From the NCBI GenBank assembly GCA_036653215.1, contig JAVVUK010000079.1:1-7294 (forward strand): a stretch of 7,294 nucleotides of DNA. Direction: 5' to 3'. Made by a program: the position numbers and the translations under genes. The notes under the pieces were generated by a model. It was not told the DNA's origin. It did not search any database and worked only from the letters and a program-made list of their open reading frames with translations. Of the stretch, positions 1 to 7,288 are shown in pieces. Each line of letters begins with the position of its first letter. The first letter of the stretch is position 1. The stretch comes from JADFUS01 sp036653215. Its GTDB lineage: Bacteria > Bacteroidota > Bacteroidia > Bacteroidales > Rikenellaceae.

Positions 1-1288
1 CTTCTCGTGCTACCTTTACAGTGTCTTTGACACACTCGTCGATGGTCTTCACAGCCTTTAGAATAGCGTCATAGACACCTGTATGTCCAACCATATCACC
101 ATTTGCATAGTTAAGACATATAAAATCGGGCTTTGAAGTTCTCATCTCTTGAATTATTGCATCACGCACTTGGAAAGCGGACATCTCCGGTTGCAAGTCG
201 TATGTTGCAACCTTAGGCGATGGAACAAGCACTCTATGTTCATTTTTAAAAGGCTCTTCACGTCCTCCATTAAAGAAGAATGTTACGTGCGCATATTTCT
301 CTGTTTCAGCAATATGAAGCTGTGACAGTCCTGCCTTAGCAATTGTCTCTCCTAATGTGTTTTGTATATTATCCTTATCGTAAACTACATTTACATTCTT
401 AAAACCATCGTCATAAGGAGTCATAGTAAGATAATGTATGTTTGGAATAACTTTCATGCCATCGATATTTTCTTCTGCAAGCACCATAGTGATCTCACGA
501 CCACGATCTGAACGATAGTTGAACGAGAATACTACATCCCCATCTGAAATAACACCAATAGGCTTATCTGTATTGTCTACCATGACAATAGGATCGATAA
601 ATTCGTCTGTCTTACCTTCGGCATACGACTCATCAAAAGAAGCGGATATGTCTTTAGAATGTTTACCGATACCTTTAACTAAAAGGTCGTAAGCTATTTT
701 TACACGTTCCCAACGTTTATCTCTATCCATAGCATAGTAACGTCCTATGACAGAAGCAAGTTTAGCACCTGACTTAGAGATATGCTTTTCAAGAGAGGCT
801 ATATATCCTTTTCCACTACGAGGGTCTGTGTCACGTCCGTCTGTAAAAGCGTGGATAAACACATTTTCAATACCTGCCTCACGAGCCACATCTGAAAGTT
901 TATATACGTGGGCATCTAAAGAGTGAACTCCTCCGTCAGAGAGAAGACCGATAAAGTGAATTGCCTTATTATTTTTCTTTGCATAGTCGAGAGCCTTTAT
1001 GAAAACAGGATTTTGAGCTATCGAATTATCTTTACACGCTTTGTTTATCTTAACAAGATCTTGATAAACGACACGTCCAGCACCAAGGTTAAGGTGACCC
1101 ACTTCTGAGTTACCCATCTGACCGTCAGGAAGACCTACATTTTCTCCACAAGTAAGCAATTGTGAAGTAGGATATTTTTGTTCTAATGATGTTATAAATG
1201 ATGGATGACCATTAAAAATGACATCCGATTTGCTCTTATCGCCATTTCCCCAACCATCGAGGATCATTAATAATACTTTATTTTTCAT
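1..1288 (-). CDS. gpmI: 2,3-bisphosphoglycerate-independent phosphoglycerate mutase, C-terminus cut by window edge
   Basis: GpmI interconverts 3- and 2-phosphoglycerate in glycolysis and gluconeogenesis in the cytosol, using two metal ions (usually Mn) and a phosphoserine intermediate. I translated 429 codons from the ATG at 1288-1286; the frame is open to base 1. Visible motifs are the N-terminal MILDGWG with metal-ligand Asp11, GNSEVGH with catalytic Ser61, SDGGVHS with substrate-binding His122, DGRDT (150-154), GRYYAMDRDKRWER (182-195), FNYRSDR with Arg259 and Arg262, ETEKYAH with Lys331, and GDMVGHTG with metal ligands Asp398 and His402. Roles are by homology to the Bacillus enzyme. The family is about 505-515 residues, so some 75-85 are missing, including the ADHGN motif and the last metal-binding His. 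This is a window-edge truncation and not a broken gene. It lies 48 nt after panB and is probably the last operon gene visible here. No clear Shine-Dalgarno is present, as is common in Bacteroidota. Confidence 0.97.
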   Translation of the reverse strand, partial: MKNKVLLMILDGWGNGDKSKSDVIFNGHPSFITSLEQKYPTSQLLTCGENVGLPDGQMGNSEVGHLNLGAGRVVYQDLVKINKACKDNSIAQNPVFIKALDYAKKNNKAIHFIGLLSDGGVHSLDAHVYKLSDVAREAGIENVFIHAFTDGRDTDPRSGKGYIASLEKHISKSGAKLASVIGRYYAMDRDKRWERVKIAYDLLVKGIGKHSKDISASFDESYAEGKTDEFIDPIVMVDNTDKPIGVISDGDVVFSFNYRSDRGREITMVLAEENIDGMKVIPNIHYLTMTPYDDGFKNVNVVYDKDNIQNTLGETIAKAGLSQLHIAETEKYAHVTFFFNGGREEPFKNEHRVLVPSPKVATYDLQPEMSAFQVRDAIIQEMRTSKPDFICLNYANGDMVGHTGVYDAILKAVKTIDECVKDTVKVARE

Positions 1289-1336
1289 ATTCGTTATCTT
1301 TAAGAAACTTTTAAAAATCTATTTTCAGAAGCTTAG

Positions 1337-2143
1337 TTAATATTGTTCATTCTTATTAGGAAAATCGTTGCTCTTTACGTCGGCTATATATTTTTCAAAG
1401 GCATCGGCTATAACATTATGAAGATTTGCATAACGACGCAAAAAACGTGGAGAAAACTCATCGTTTATACCTAACATATCGTAAGACACAAGGACTTGAC
1501 CATCAACGCCACCTCCAGCACCAATACCTATGACAGGAATAGAAACCTGAGATGCCACTTTAGTAGCTAAGTCAGCAGGTATTTTCTCTAACACTATCCC
1601 AAAACATCCGACCCTTTCAAGAAGCATTGCATCTTCAAAAAGTTTATCAGCCTCCGCTTCCGATTGCGCTCTTACACTATATGTACCAAGTGCATTTATA
1701 GATTGTGGGGTAAGACCGAGATGCCCCATTACTGGGATCCCTGCACTCACAATTCGTTCTATCGACTCAACGACTTCTTTGCCTCCCTCAAGCTTAACGG
1801 CATCCGCCTCAGTCTCTTTCATTATACGGATAGCTGAGTTTAAAGCCTCCATAGGGTTACCTTGATATGACCCAAAAGGCATATCTACAACCACCATAGC
1901 TCTATCTACGCCACGCACAACAGACTTGCCATGATAGATCATATTATCAAGGGTCATAGGAACGGTAGTGGTGTAACCTGCAATTACATTTGCAGCAGAG
2001 TCCCCAACCAATATAACATCTATCCCCGCTTTATCGAGTATCTTAGNNNNNNNNNNGAGCATGGAAATTTTCTCTCCCGACTCTTTCATTCTAAGCAAAT
2101 GGCGAGTTGTTACTACCCTCTTGCTGGCTATTACTGTTGACAT
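1337..2143 (-). CDS. panB: 3-methyl-2-oxobutanoate hydroxymethyltransferase (ketopantoate hydroxymethyltransferase), with internal assembly gap
   Basis: PanB transfers a hydroxymethyl group from 5,10-methylenetetrahydrofolate to alpha-ketoisovalerate, giving ketopantoate, the first committed step to pantothenate and CoA. It is a cytosolic (beta/alpha)8-barrel enzyme. Numbering the 268-residue gapped translation, the Mg ligands known from E. coli PanB match Asp48 (VGDS), Asp87 (DMPFG) and Glu119 (KLEGG). The catalytic Glu matches Glu186 (VLEKIP). Family signatures GHLGLTPQS (140-148) and PVIGIGAG are also present. The C-terminal DFPNKNEQY resembles Bacteroidales PanB. Ten N replace codons 30-32 and the first base of codon 33, exactly where the conserved TAYDYxxA segment belongs. 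The frame is kept across the gap; the true protein is probably about 272 residues. The ATG at 2143 gives a normal N-terminus and lies 30 nt after the asnS stop in an AT-rich spacer without a Shine-Dalgarno. No panC or panD is visible. Confidence 0.96.
   Translation of the reverse strand: MSTVIASKRVVTTRHLLRMKESGEKISMLXXXXKILDKAGIDVILVGDSAANVIAGYTTTVPMTLDNMIYHGKSVVRGVDRAMVVVDMPFGSYQGNPMEALNSAIRIMKETEADAVKLEGGKEVVESIERIVSAGIPVMGHLGLTPQSINALGTYSVRAQSEAEADKLFEDAMLLERVGCFGIVLEKIPADLATKVASQVSIPVIGIGAGGGVDGQVLVSYDMLGINDEFSPRFLRRYANLHNVIADAFEKYIADVKSNDFPNKNEQY
2047..2056. other. Assembly gap (ten N) inside panB
   Basis: Ten consecutive N interrupt panB between the codons for Met-Leu and Lys-Ile-Leu-Asp. 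A round number of N usually marks a gap of unknown length in a scaffold. PanB proteins normally carry TAYDYTTA or a close variant here. After the gap, the first partial codon reads NCT, which would be GCT for the final Ala. That predicts about 22 missing bases: seven codons plus one base. Both 22 and 10 leave remainder 1 on division by 3, which explains why the reading frame survives. Coordinates to the right of the gap are therefore probably about 12 bases short of the true distance. Confidence 0.95.
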
Positions 2144-2173
2144 AATTTATATCTTTTATCTAATATGTTTTAT

Positions 2174-3556
2174 CTAAAATTCTGCATTGTTTGGTGTACG
2201 AGGGAACGGGATGACATCACGTATATTTGCCATTCCTGTGACAAATAGAAGGAGACGCTCGAAACCTAAGCCGAAACCACTATGTGGAGCACTACCAAAG
2301 CGACGTGTGTCAAGATACCACCATACGTCTTTTTGAGGAACCCCCTTTTCATCAACCATTTTAAGAAGCTTCTCATAACTTTCTTCCCTCTCCGAACCAC
2401 CTATTATTTCACCTATCTTTGGGAAAAGCACATCCATAGCTCTGACAGTTTTGCCGTCATCGTTAAGTTTCATATAAAACGACTTTATCTCTTTTGGATA
2501 GTCTGTCAAGATGACAGGTTTTTTAAAGTGTTTTTCAACAAGGTAGCGTTCGTGTTCACTTTGAAGGTCTGTACCCCAAGAAACAGGAAACTCAAAATGT
2601 TGTCCCGAAGCCATAAGTATTTCCACTGCTTCTGTATATGCAAGACGTTTAAAATCGTTATTTACAACAAAATTCAACCTTTCAATAAGCTCCTTGTCGA
2701 ACATATTATTAAGAAATTCAAGGTCGCTTTTACAATTTTCAAGAGCATAACGAACGAGGTATTTCAAGAAGTCTTCTGCCAAGTTCATATTGTCGTTTAT
2801 ATCATGAAAAGCAACTTCTGGCTCTATCATCCAAAACTCAGCTAAGTGACGTGGGGTATTTGAATTTTCAGCACGGAATGTAGGTCCAAAGGTGTAAATT
2901 TGAGACAAAGCCATAGCGGCAAGCTCACCTTCAAGTTGTCCAGATACTGTTAAGCTACAAGACTTACCAAAGAAGTCTTTAGTATAGTCTACCTTTCCAT
3001 TTTCGGTACGTGGAGGATTTGCTACATCAAGCGTTGTGACATTAAACATCTCACCGGCACCTTCACAGTCAGACCCTGTAATTATTGGGGTATGCACATA
3101 ACAATAGCCTTGTTCATTAAAATATTTATGAATTGCAAAAGACATAGCATGACGCATACGTAACACTGCTCCAAAAGTATTTGTTCGAGGACGCAAATGC
3201 GCTATTTCACGCAAAAACTCAAGTGAGTGTCCTTTCTTTTGTAAAGGATATGTATTATCGGCTGTTCCGTATATCTCTATCTCCTTAGCTTGAATTTCAA
3301 CAGGCTGACCAGAACCGGCAGAAGCCACCAAAGCACCAGTCACACGAAGGCAAGCTCCGGTAGTTATATTTTTAAGTATCTTCTCATCGAAATTAGGAAC
3401 ATCGACAACAACTTGAATATTATGCACTATTGAACCATCATTAATAGCTATAAAAGCGATAGTTTTGTTTTCTCTCTTTGTACGAACCCAACCCTTAACG
3501 GTAATCTCCTGTGACGAAGGGGTCATAAGTAGTAAATCCTTAATTTTTGTTCTCAT
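2174..3556 (-). CDS. asnS: Asparaginyl-tRNA synthetase
   Basis: AsnS is a class IIb aminoacyl-tRNA synthetase that charges tRNA-Asn with asparagine in the cytosol using ATP, normally as a dimer. The 460-residue length fits the bacterial family (E. coli 466). An N-terminal OB-fold anticodon-binding domain covers roughly residues 17-100 (ITVKGWVRTKREN, then the beta strands of FIAINDGS). The catalytic domain follows. Motif 1 lies around residues 145-175, with TPIITGSDCEGAGEMF. Motif 2 is FRAENSNTPRHLAEF (227-241), where the Arg contacts ATP. Motif 3 is GFGLGFERLLLFVTG (427-441), followed by RDVIPFPRTPNN near the end. These residues separate AsnS from AspS, which has a different motif 2 region and a GAD insertion. 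The ATG at 3556 is one base after the Gate-protein stop codon, so translation is probably coupled. Direct charging by AsnS does not exclude a Gat amidotransferase elsewhere in the genome. Confidence 0.98.
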   Translation of the reverse strand: MRTKIKDLLLMTPSSQEITVKGWVRTKRENKTIAFIAINDGSIVHNIQVVVDVPNFDEKILKNITTGACLRVTGALVASAGSGQPVEIQAKEIEIYGTADNTYPLQKKGHSLEFLREIAHLRPRTNTFGAVLRMRHAMSFAIHKYFNEQGYCYVHTPIITGSDCEGAGEMFNVTTLDVANPPRTENGKVDYTKDFFGKSCSLTVSGQLEGELAAMALSQIYTFGPTFRAENSNTPRHLAEFWMIEPEVAFHDINDNMNLAEDFLKYLVRYALENCKSDLEFLNNMFDKELIERLNFVVNNDFKRLAYTEAVEILMASGQHFEFPVSWGTDLQSEHERYLVEKHFKKPVILTDYPKEIKSFYMKLNDDGKTVRAMDVLFPKIGEIIGGSEREESYEKLLKMVDEKGVPQKDVWWYLDTRRFGSAPHSGFGLGFERLLLFVTGMANIRDVIPFPRTPNNAEF

Positions 3557-3557
3557 A

Positions 3558-4478
3558 TTATCTGTATTTTATCTTCATATATAGTTTTTGTCCCCATACC
3601 GCCGTAATTGACAATATAAAACGTGGCAATATAGTCCACCATAACATAACTCCTAAAGCTACAAAAAGAAGAGTGTCTTCAATTAAACTGTGTGTTATAG
3701 CTATGCTTGTATTTAGGTATTTCGATTCTTGCTTTGTTATAAGTCCTTTATCGACCTCATTCACAATAGCCACACCTCCATAAGCGAGACCTAAAGTGTT
3801 TGCTATCAACCATGTTAGAGTTGTAGATTCGGGCAATCCCATAATTTTCATCAACGGAGCAAGCGGTTTTGTAAGCAGAGGCATGAGTTTATATTCTATC
3901 AATATACCTTGAAGCAGATGAAGTGAATATATTATACATACCAACTTTATTACAAGAGGCAAAGATACAAAAAACCATTGAGAAACAACCTCTAATAAAC
4001 TTTGTGGAGCAGAGGCGGCTTGTTCTATCACAAGGGCACTATTTATTTTATCCGGCAACACTAAATTAAGACACCATGCCGCAAATAGAGACATTGAGAT
4101 ACGTAACAAAACCATGACAAACCCATTTGCACCAGCCTTTTGTTGTATCTTGGTCTCGATAATCATGTTATGAGATATAAGGCACATCGTTGCAAGGATT
4201 GTAACCTCTCGTATGTCGAGCGAAAGACCTGCAATAACACCTATAGCTGAATATATATTTAGACATATAGATGTCATGAAGACTATCGAAGCATCACCTC
4301 CTAAACCTATAAATTCAAAAAAAGGAGAGAAGAGACTCGACACATATTCCATTACGCCATAGTAGCTAAGCAAAGAGACAGCCAACATTATAGGAAGCAT
4401 CAGCTTTAAAAGCCACAACACTAACTTTATGGTAGGACGCACAGCATCACGAGCAACAGCTACAAATCTTTGTGTCAT
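3558..4478 (-). CDS. Gate-domain (nucleoside recognition / SpmA-SpmB-like) integral membrane protein with two Gate repeats
   Basis: This 306-residue, very hydrophobic protein resembles the Gate or nucleoside-recognition family (the domain in spore maturation proteins SpmA/SpmB and in parts of some nucleoside and ferrous-iron transporters). No substrate is established for this branch. Hydrophobic stretches likely to span the membrane lie near residues 17-40, 63-85, 91-107, 119-141, 167-194, 219-239 and 255-281. The C-terminus is basic (KLYMKIKYR). Two halves look alike: LFSPFFEFIGL (49-59) matches PLAPLMKIMGL (205-215), and LISHNMIIET (100-109) matches AITHSLIEDT (260-269). This suggests a tandem duplication of a Gate unit. 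There is no cleavable signal peptide. Its ATG overlaps the alaS stop as TAATG, and asnS starts one base after its own stop, so it is firmly embedded in the synthetase operon. Transport of a small polar solute is only an inference. Database labels such as iron transporter should be treated with caution. Confidence 0.85.
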   Translation of the reverse strand: MTQRFVAVARDAVRPTIKLVLWLLKLMLPIMLAVSLLSYYGVMEYVSSLFSPFFEFIGLGGDASIVFMTSICLNIYSAIGVIAGLSLDIREVTILATMCLISHNMIIETKIQQKAGANGFVMVLLRISMSLFAAWCLNLVLPDKINSALVIEQAASAPQSLLEVVSQWFFVSLPLVIKLVCIIYSLHLLQGILIEYKLMPLLTKPLAPLMKIMGLPESTTLTWLIANTLGLAYGGVAIVNEVDKGLITKQESKYLNTSIAITHSLIEDTLLFVALGVMLWWTILPRFILSITAVWGQKLYMKIKYR

Positions 4479-7120
4479 TATAAAGACTCCCTATATTTCC
4501 TCAAACCCGCTTTTATTAATGTAGTAGCAACAGCAATAGCATCGCCCACTTTTGAGGCATTTTTGCCTCCTGCAGTCGCTAAATTAGGCTGTCCGCCACC
4601 GCCACCGTTCATCTCCTTAGCAGCTTCTTTAACGATAGCTCTTGCGTCTAACCCGGCAGCAACGACATTTTTACCTAACATTATAACAAGAGAAGGCTTT
4701 TCGTCTATGATACTTCCGTTTATAAATATGATGTCGTCAAGCTCGTTATATAAGCCATTAGCAATATCTTTAAGAGCATCCACCTGTAATGCCATATTCC
4801 CAATATGCCATCTATATCCAAGCTCTCCAACTTCTAACATCTCTTTTATTTTATCCTTCATCATGCCATTACGTTCTTTTGTAAAAACATCTACCTTTTT
4901 ACTCATCTCGCTATTTTCACTTATGAGTTTTTCTACGGCATTTTCAACGTTAGGACTATTAAAGACTTTCTGAAGTTCTTTGATAACTTTGGTAAGTTCT
5001 ATAAGAGTATCAACGGCTGTTTCTCCAGTTACTGCTTCTATACGACGTATACCAGCAGAGATGGCTCCCTCACCGATAATCTTAAAAATTCCTATATCAC
5101 CAGTGCGCTCAGCATGAAGACCTCCACATAACTCAAAAGAACTACCAAAACGTATAGAACGAACCACCTCACCATATTTCTCGCCAAAGAGCATCATAGC
5201 ACCGCTCTTAGCTGCGTTTTCAATGGTGTCGCATCTATTTTCTTGAAGAGGATAATTTGCCCTTATATTACTATTTACGATACGTTCAACTTCGTATATC
5301 TCTTCGTCTGTAACTTTTTGGAAATGGGAGAAGTCGAACCTAAAGATATGAGGGCCCACCATAGATCCTTTTTGCTCTACGTGAGTACCCAACACCTGCC
5401 TCAAGGCCTGTTGTAAAAGGTGTGTTGCGGTATGATTTGCAGCCGACATTTTACGTTCACGAAGATTTACTTCAGCCGTAAATTCAGCATCTATAACCTC
5501 TGGCAAGTTTTCTATTATGTGTATTGTAAGGTTATTTTCTTTTATGGTATCTATAACCTCAATTTTCTCTTTACTATTAAAAAGGAACCCTTTTTCACCA
5601 ACTTGACCTCCCGAATTTCCATAAAATGGAGTTTGGTCTAAGGCAACATGATATAATGAATTTCCATTTTTTGTCACTTGGCGATAACGAGCAATACGAG
5701 TTTTGCAAGAAGGACGATCGTAACCGACAAACATACTTTGAGCAATAGGGAAAATCTCGATCCAATCTTGCTTTTCTGTAACAGCAGCATTACGTGAACG
5801 TGTCTTTTGCTTTTGTAACTCTTTTTCAAACTCTACGCCATCGACAGAAACACCATTTTCTTTACATATCAGTTCTGTAAGGTCAAATGGGAAACCGTAA
5901 GTATCGTAAAGCACAAAGGCATCGACTCCTGAAAGCGTCTTTTCATTAGAGTTCTTCATCTTGGCGATGATGGTATCAAGCATATTTATGCCGACCGCTA
6001 AAGTACGCAAGAACGAAGACTCCTCTTCCTCAATAACTTTTGTTATAAGGACTTCTTGAGCTTTAAGTTCCGGAAATTGGTCTCCCATATCAGAGACAAG
6101 GGTAGGCACCATTTTACAGATGAAAGGCTCTTTAAGATTTAGGTATGTATATCCATAACGCACAGCACGACGTAAGATACGACGTATCACATACCCTGCT
6201 TTAGCATTTGAAGGCACTTGACCGTCTGCAATAGAAAATGCTATGGCTCTAAGGTGATCCGAGATAACACGCATTGCTATATCCGACTTTTCATTAGCAC
6301 CATAAGATAAACCAGAAATTTTTGCCAACGATTGTATTAAATCTTGGAATATGTCGGTATCATAATTACTCTTCTTGCCTTCTAAGATCATACATAGACG
6401 TTCAAAACCCATTCCTGTGTCGACGTGTTTATTTGGTAGCGGATGCAACGATCCATCACTCAACCTATTAAACTGCATAAACACCAAATTCCAAATTTCT
6501 ATGACAAGAGGATTATCTTTATTTACGAGTTCTACACCCGACACCTTAGCCCTATCAATATCGTCACGAAGGTCGAAATGTATCTCACTACAAGGACCAC
6601 AAGGACCAACCTCACCCATCTCCCAGAAGTTATCCTTTTTGTTACCTGTAAGAATTTGACTTTCCGGAATTATAGATTTCCATATATCGTATGCCTCTTT
6701 ATCAAAAGCAACTCCATCTTCTTTGTTTCCCTCAAATACAGTAGCATAAACCCTGTCTTTAGGCAATTTATAAACATCAAACAAAAGTTCACACGCCCAC
6801 TCGATAGCCTCCTTCTTGAAATAATCTCCAAAAGACCAGTTGCCCAACATCTCAAACATAGTATGGTGATATGTGTCATGCCCAACCTCCTCAAGGTCAT
6901 TATGTTTACCAGATACACGAAGACACTTTTGAGAGTCTGACGCACGTGGATATGAGGCAGGCACATTACCAAGAAATATATCTTTAAATTGGTTCATTCC
7001 TGCATTTGTAAACATCAGCGTAGGGTCATTTTTCACAACCATAGGGGCAGAAGGAACAATATGGTGATTTTTTGATTGGAAAAAGTCAAGAAAAGTTTTT
7101 CTTATCTGTCTGCTATTCAT
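4478..7120 (-). CDS. alaS: Alanyl-tRNA synthetase
   Basis: AlaS charges tRNA-Ala with alanine and hydrolyses mischarged Ser- or Gly-tRNA-Ala. From the ATG at 7120 it has 880 residues, as expected (E. coli 876). The class II catalytic core includes TLMFTNAGMNQFKD (about 34-47), the motif 2 region SGKHNDLEEVG (70-80) and MFEMLGNWSFGDYF, then motif 3 GMGFERL (236-242). The tRNA-recognition region holds SNAKAGYVIRRILRRAVRYG (304-323). The editing domain has both metal-binding signatures, HTATH (563-567) and CGGLH (665-669). The C-Ala/DHHA1 domain ends with the glycine-rich GGGGGQP (839-845) and ATAGGKN. All domains look complete. A longer frame begins at a GTG at 7156, adding 12 residues (MLFNAPQIDDKI) that are not typical of the family. 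The ATG at 7120, giving MNSRQIRKTFLDFFQSK, aligns with known Bacteroidales starts and is preferred. It is the first gene of the apparent operon. Confidence 0.98.
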   Translation of the reverse strand: MNSRQIRKTFLDFFQSKNHHIVPSAPMVVKNDPTLMFTNAGMNQFKDIFLGNVPASYPRASDSQKCLRVSGKHNDLEEVGHDTYHHTMFEMLGNWSFGDYFKKEAIEWACELLFDVYKLPKDRVYATVFEGNKEDGVAFDKEAYDIWKSIIPESQILTGNKKDNFWEMGEVGPCGPCSEIHFDLRDDIDRAKVSGVELVNKDNPLVIEIWNLVFMQFNRLSDGSLHPLPNKHVDTGMGFERLCMILEGKKSNYDTDIFQDLIQSLAKISGLSYGANEKSDIAMRVISDHLRAIAFSIADGQVPSNAKAGYVIRRILRRAVRYGYTYLNLKEPFICKMVPTLVSDMGDQFPELKAQEVLITKVIEEEESSFLRTLAVGINMLDTIIAKMKNSNEKTLSGVDAFVLYDTYGFPFDLTELICKENGVSVDGVEFEKELQKQKTRSRNAAVTEKQDWIEIFPIAQSMFVGYDRPSCKTRIARYRQVTKNGNSLYHVALDQTPFYGNSGGQVGEKGFLFNSKEKIEVIDTIKENNLTIHIIENLPEVIDAEFTAEVNLRERKMSAANHTATHLLQQALRQVLGTHVEQKGSMVGPHIFRFDFSHFQKVTDEEIYEVERIVNSNIRANYPLQENRCDTIENAAKSGAMMLFGEKYGEVVRSIRFGSSFELCGGLHAERTGDIGIFKIIGEGAISAGIRRIEAVTGETAVDTLIELTKVIKELQKVFNSPNVENAVEKLISENSEMSKKVDVFTKERNGMMKDKIKEMLEVGELGYRWHIGNMALQVDALKDIANGLYNELDDIIFINGSIIDEKPSLVIMLGKNVVAAGLDARAIVKEAAKEMNGGGGGQPNLATAGGKNASKVGDAIAVATTLIKAGLRKYRESL
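4487..4492 (-). promoter_or_regulatory. Ribosome binding site AGGGAG for the Gate-domain gene, inside the alaS 3' end
   Basis: On the minus strand AGGGAG lies 8 nt before the ATG at 4478-4476, a good distance for pairing of its GGAG core with the 16S rRNA tail. It is encoded by the Arg-Glu codons just before the alaS stop. None of the other four genes in the window has a clear site like this. With the TAATG overlap it supports the chosen start and suggests reinitiation by ribosomes finishing alaS. Confidence 0.55.
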
Positions 7121-7184
7121 AATCTTATCGTCTATTTGTGGTGCATTAAACAACACCGGCTTGAATAAATTTAATATGTTTTAG

Positions 7185-7215
7185 ATTGTAAAATTAATTA
7201 AAAAAATTAACTTTG
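7185..7215 (+). promoter_or_regulatory. Possible divergent Bacteroidota promoter (ATTG, 19 nt, TAACTTTG)
   Basis: On the plus strand ATTG at 7185-7188 (three of four bases of TTTG) is followed after 19 nt by TAACTTTG at 7208-7215, an exact TAnnTTTG match at about the normal spacing. It points away from alaS, toward a frame open from the ATGs at 7228 and 7240 to the right edge. This would make the region a divergent promoter between alaS and an unseen neighbour. The match is short and the DNA AT-rich, so it is only a candidate. Confidence 0.3.
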
Positions 7216-7224
7216 TTTCAAATT

Positions 7225-7240
7225 TTGATGTTTTTATCAA
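7225..7240. repeat. Short inverted repeat TTGAT-N6-ATCAA upstream of alaS
   Basis: A perfect 5-bp inverted repeat with a 6-base spacer lies between the candidate alaS promoter box and the alaS start, and just downstream of the candidate plus-strand promoter. It could be a small operator or a weak hairpin in the alaS leader. Its size and low GC also make chance a fair explanation. Confidence 0.2.
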
Positions 7241-7280
7241 TGAGATTTACAAGGGAGATATTACATACCGAGAGAATACT

Positions 7281-7288
7281 CAAATTTA
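7281..7288 (-). promoter_or_regulatory. Possible Bacteroidota -7 box (TAAATTTG) for the alaS operon
   Basis: The minus strand reads TAAATTTG, an exact match to the TAnnTTTG box used by the primary sigma factor of Bacteroidota. A partner TTTG box at -33 would fall beyond the right edge and cannot be seen. Transcription from here would give a leader of roughly 150 nt before the alaS ATG. A weaker alternative nearer the gene is TTTG at 7222-7219 with TAATTTTA at 7196-7189, spaced 22 nt. In DNA this AT-rich, chance matches are likely. Confidence 0.3.

Noticed and set aside
923..1108. Plus-strand frame of 61 codons opposite gpmI
   Set aside because: It is antisense to conserved GpmI sequence, including the SDGGVHS motif, and has no ribosome binding site or recognisable product.
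2047..2056. panB as a pseudogene or internally deleted gene
   Set aside because: The missing piece is explained by unresolved bases. Both flanks are in frame, and all expected metal and catalytic residues are present.
2282..2845. Plus-strand open frame of 187 codons opposite asnS
   Set aside because: It lies wholly antisense to a well conserved synthetase gene. Its product is rich in Phe, Lys, Ile and Cys, as expected from reverse translation of an AT-rich gene, with no recognisable domain.
4470..4973. Plus-strand open frame of 167 codons opposite the alaS 3' end
   Set aside because: The Pro/Ser/Ala-rich product mirrors the Gly-rich C-Ala region of AlaS on the other strand, for example the proline run opposite the glycine run. 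It has no independent support.
6443..6972. Overlapping plus-strand and alternative minus-strand frames inside the alaS 5' half
   Set aside because: They are out of frame with a strongly conserved AlaS catalytic domain and show no motif of their own.
7196..7222. Possible terminator on the minus strand: TTTG-AAA-CAAA stem followed by a T run
   Set aside because: The stem is only four AT-rich pairs and is separated from the T run. It also lies upstream of alaS, where a terminator would need an attenuation mechanism that I cannot support.
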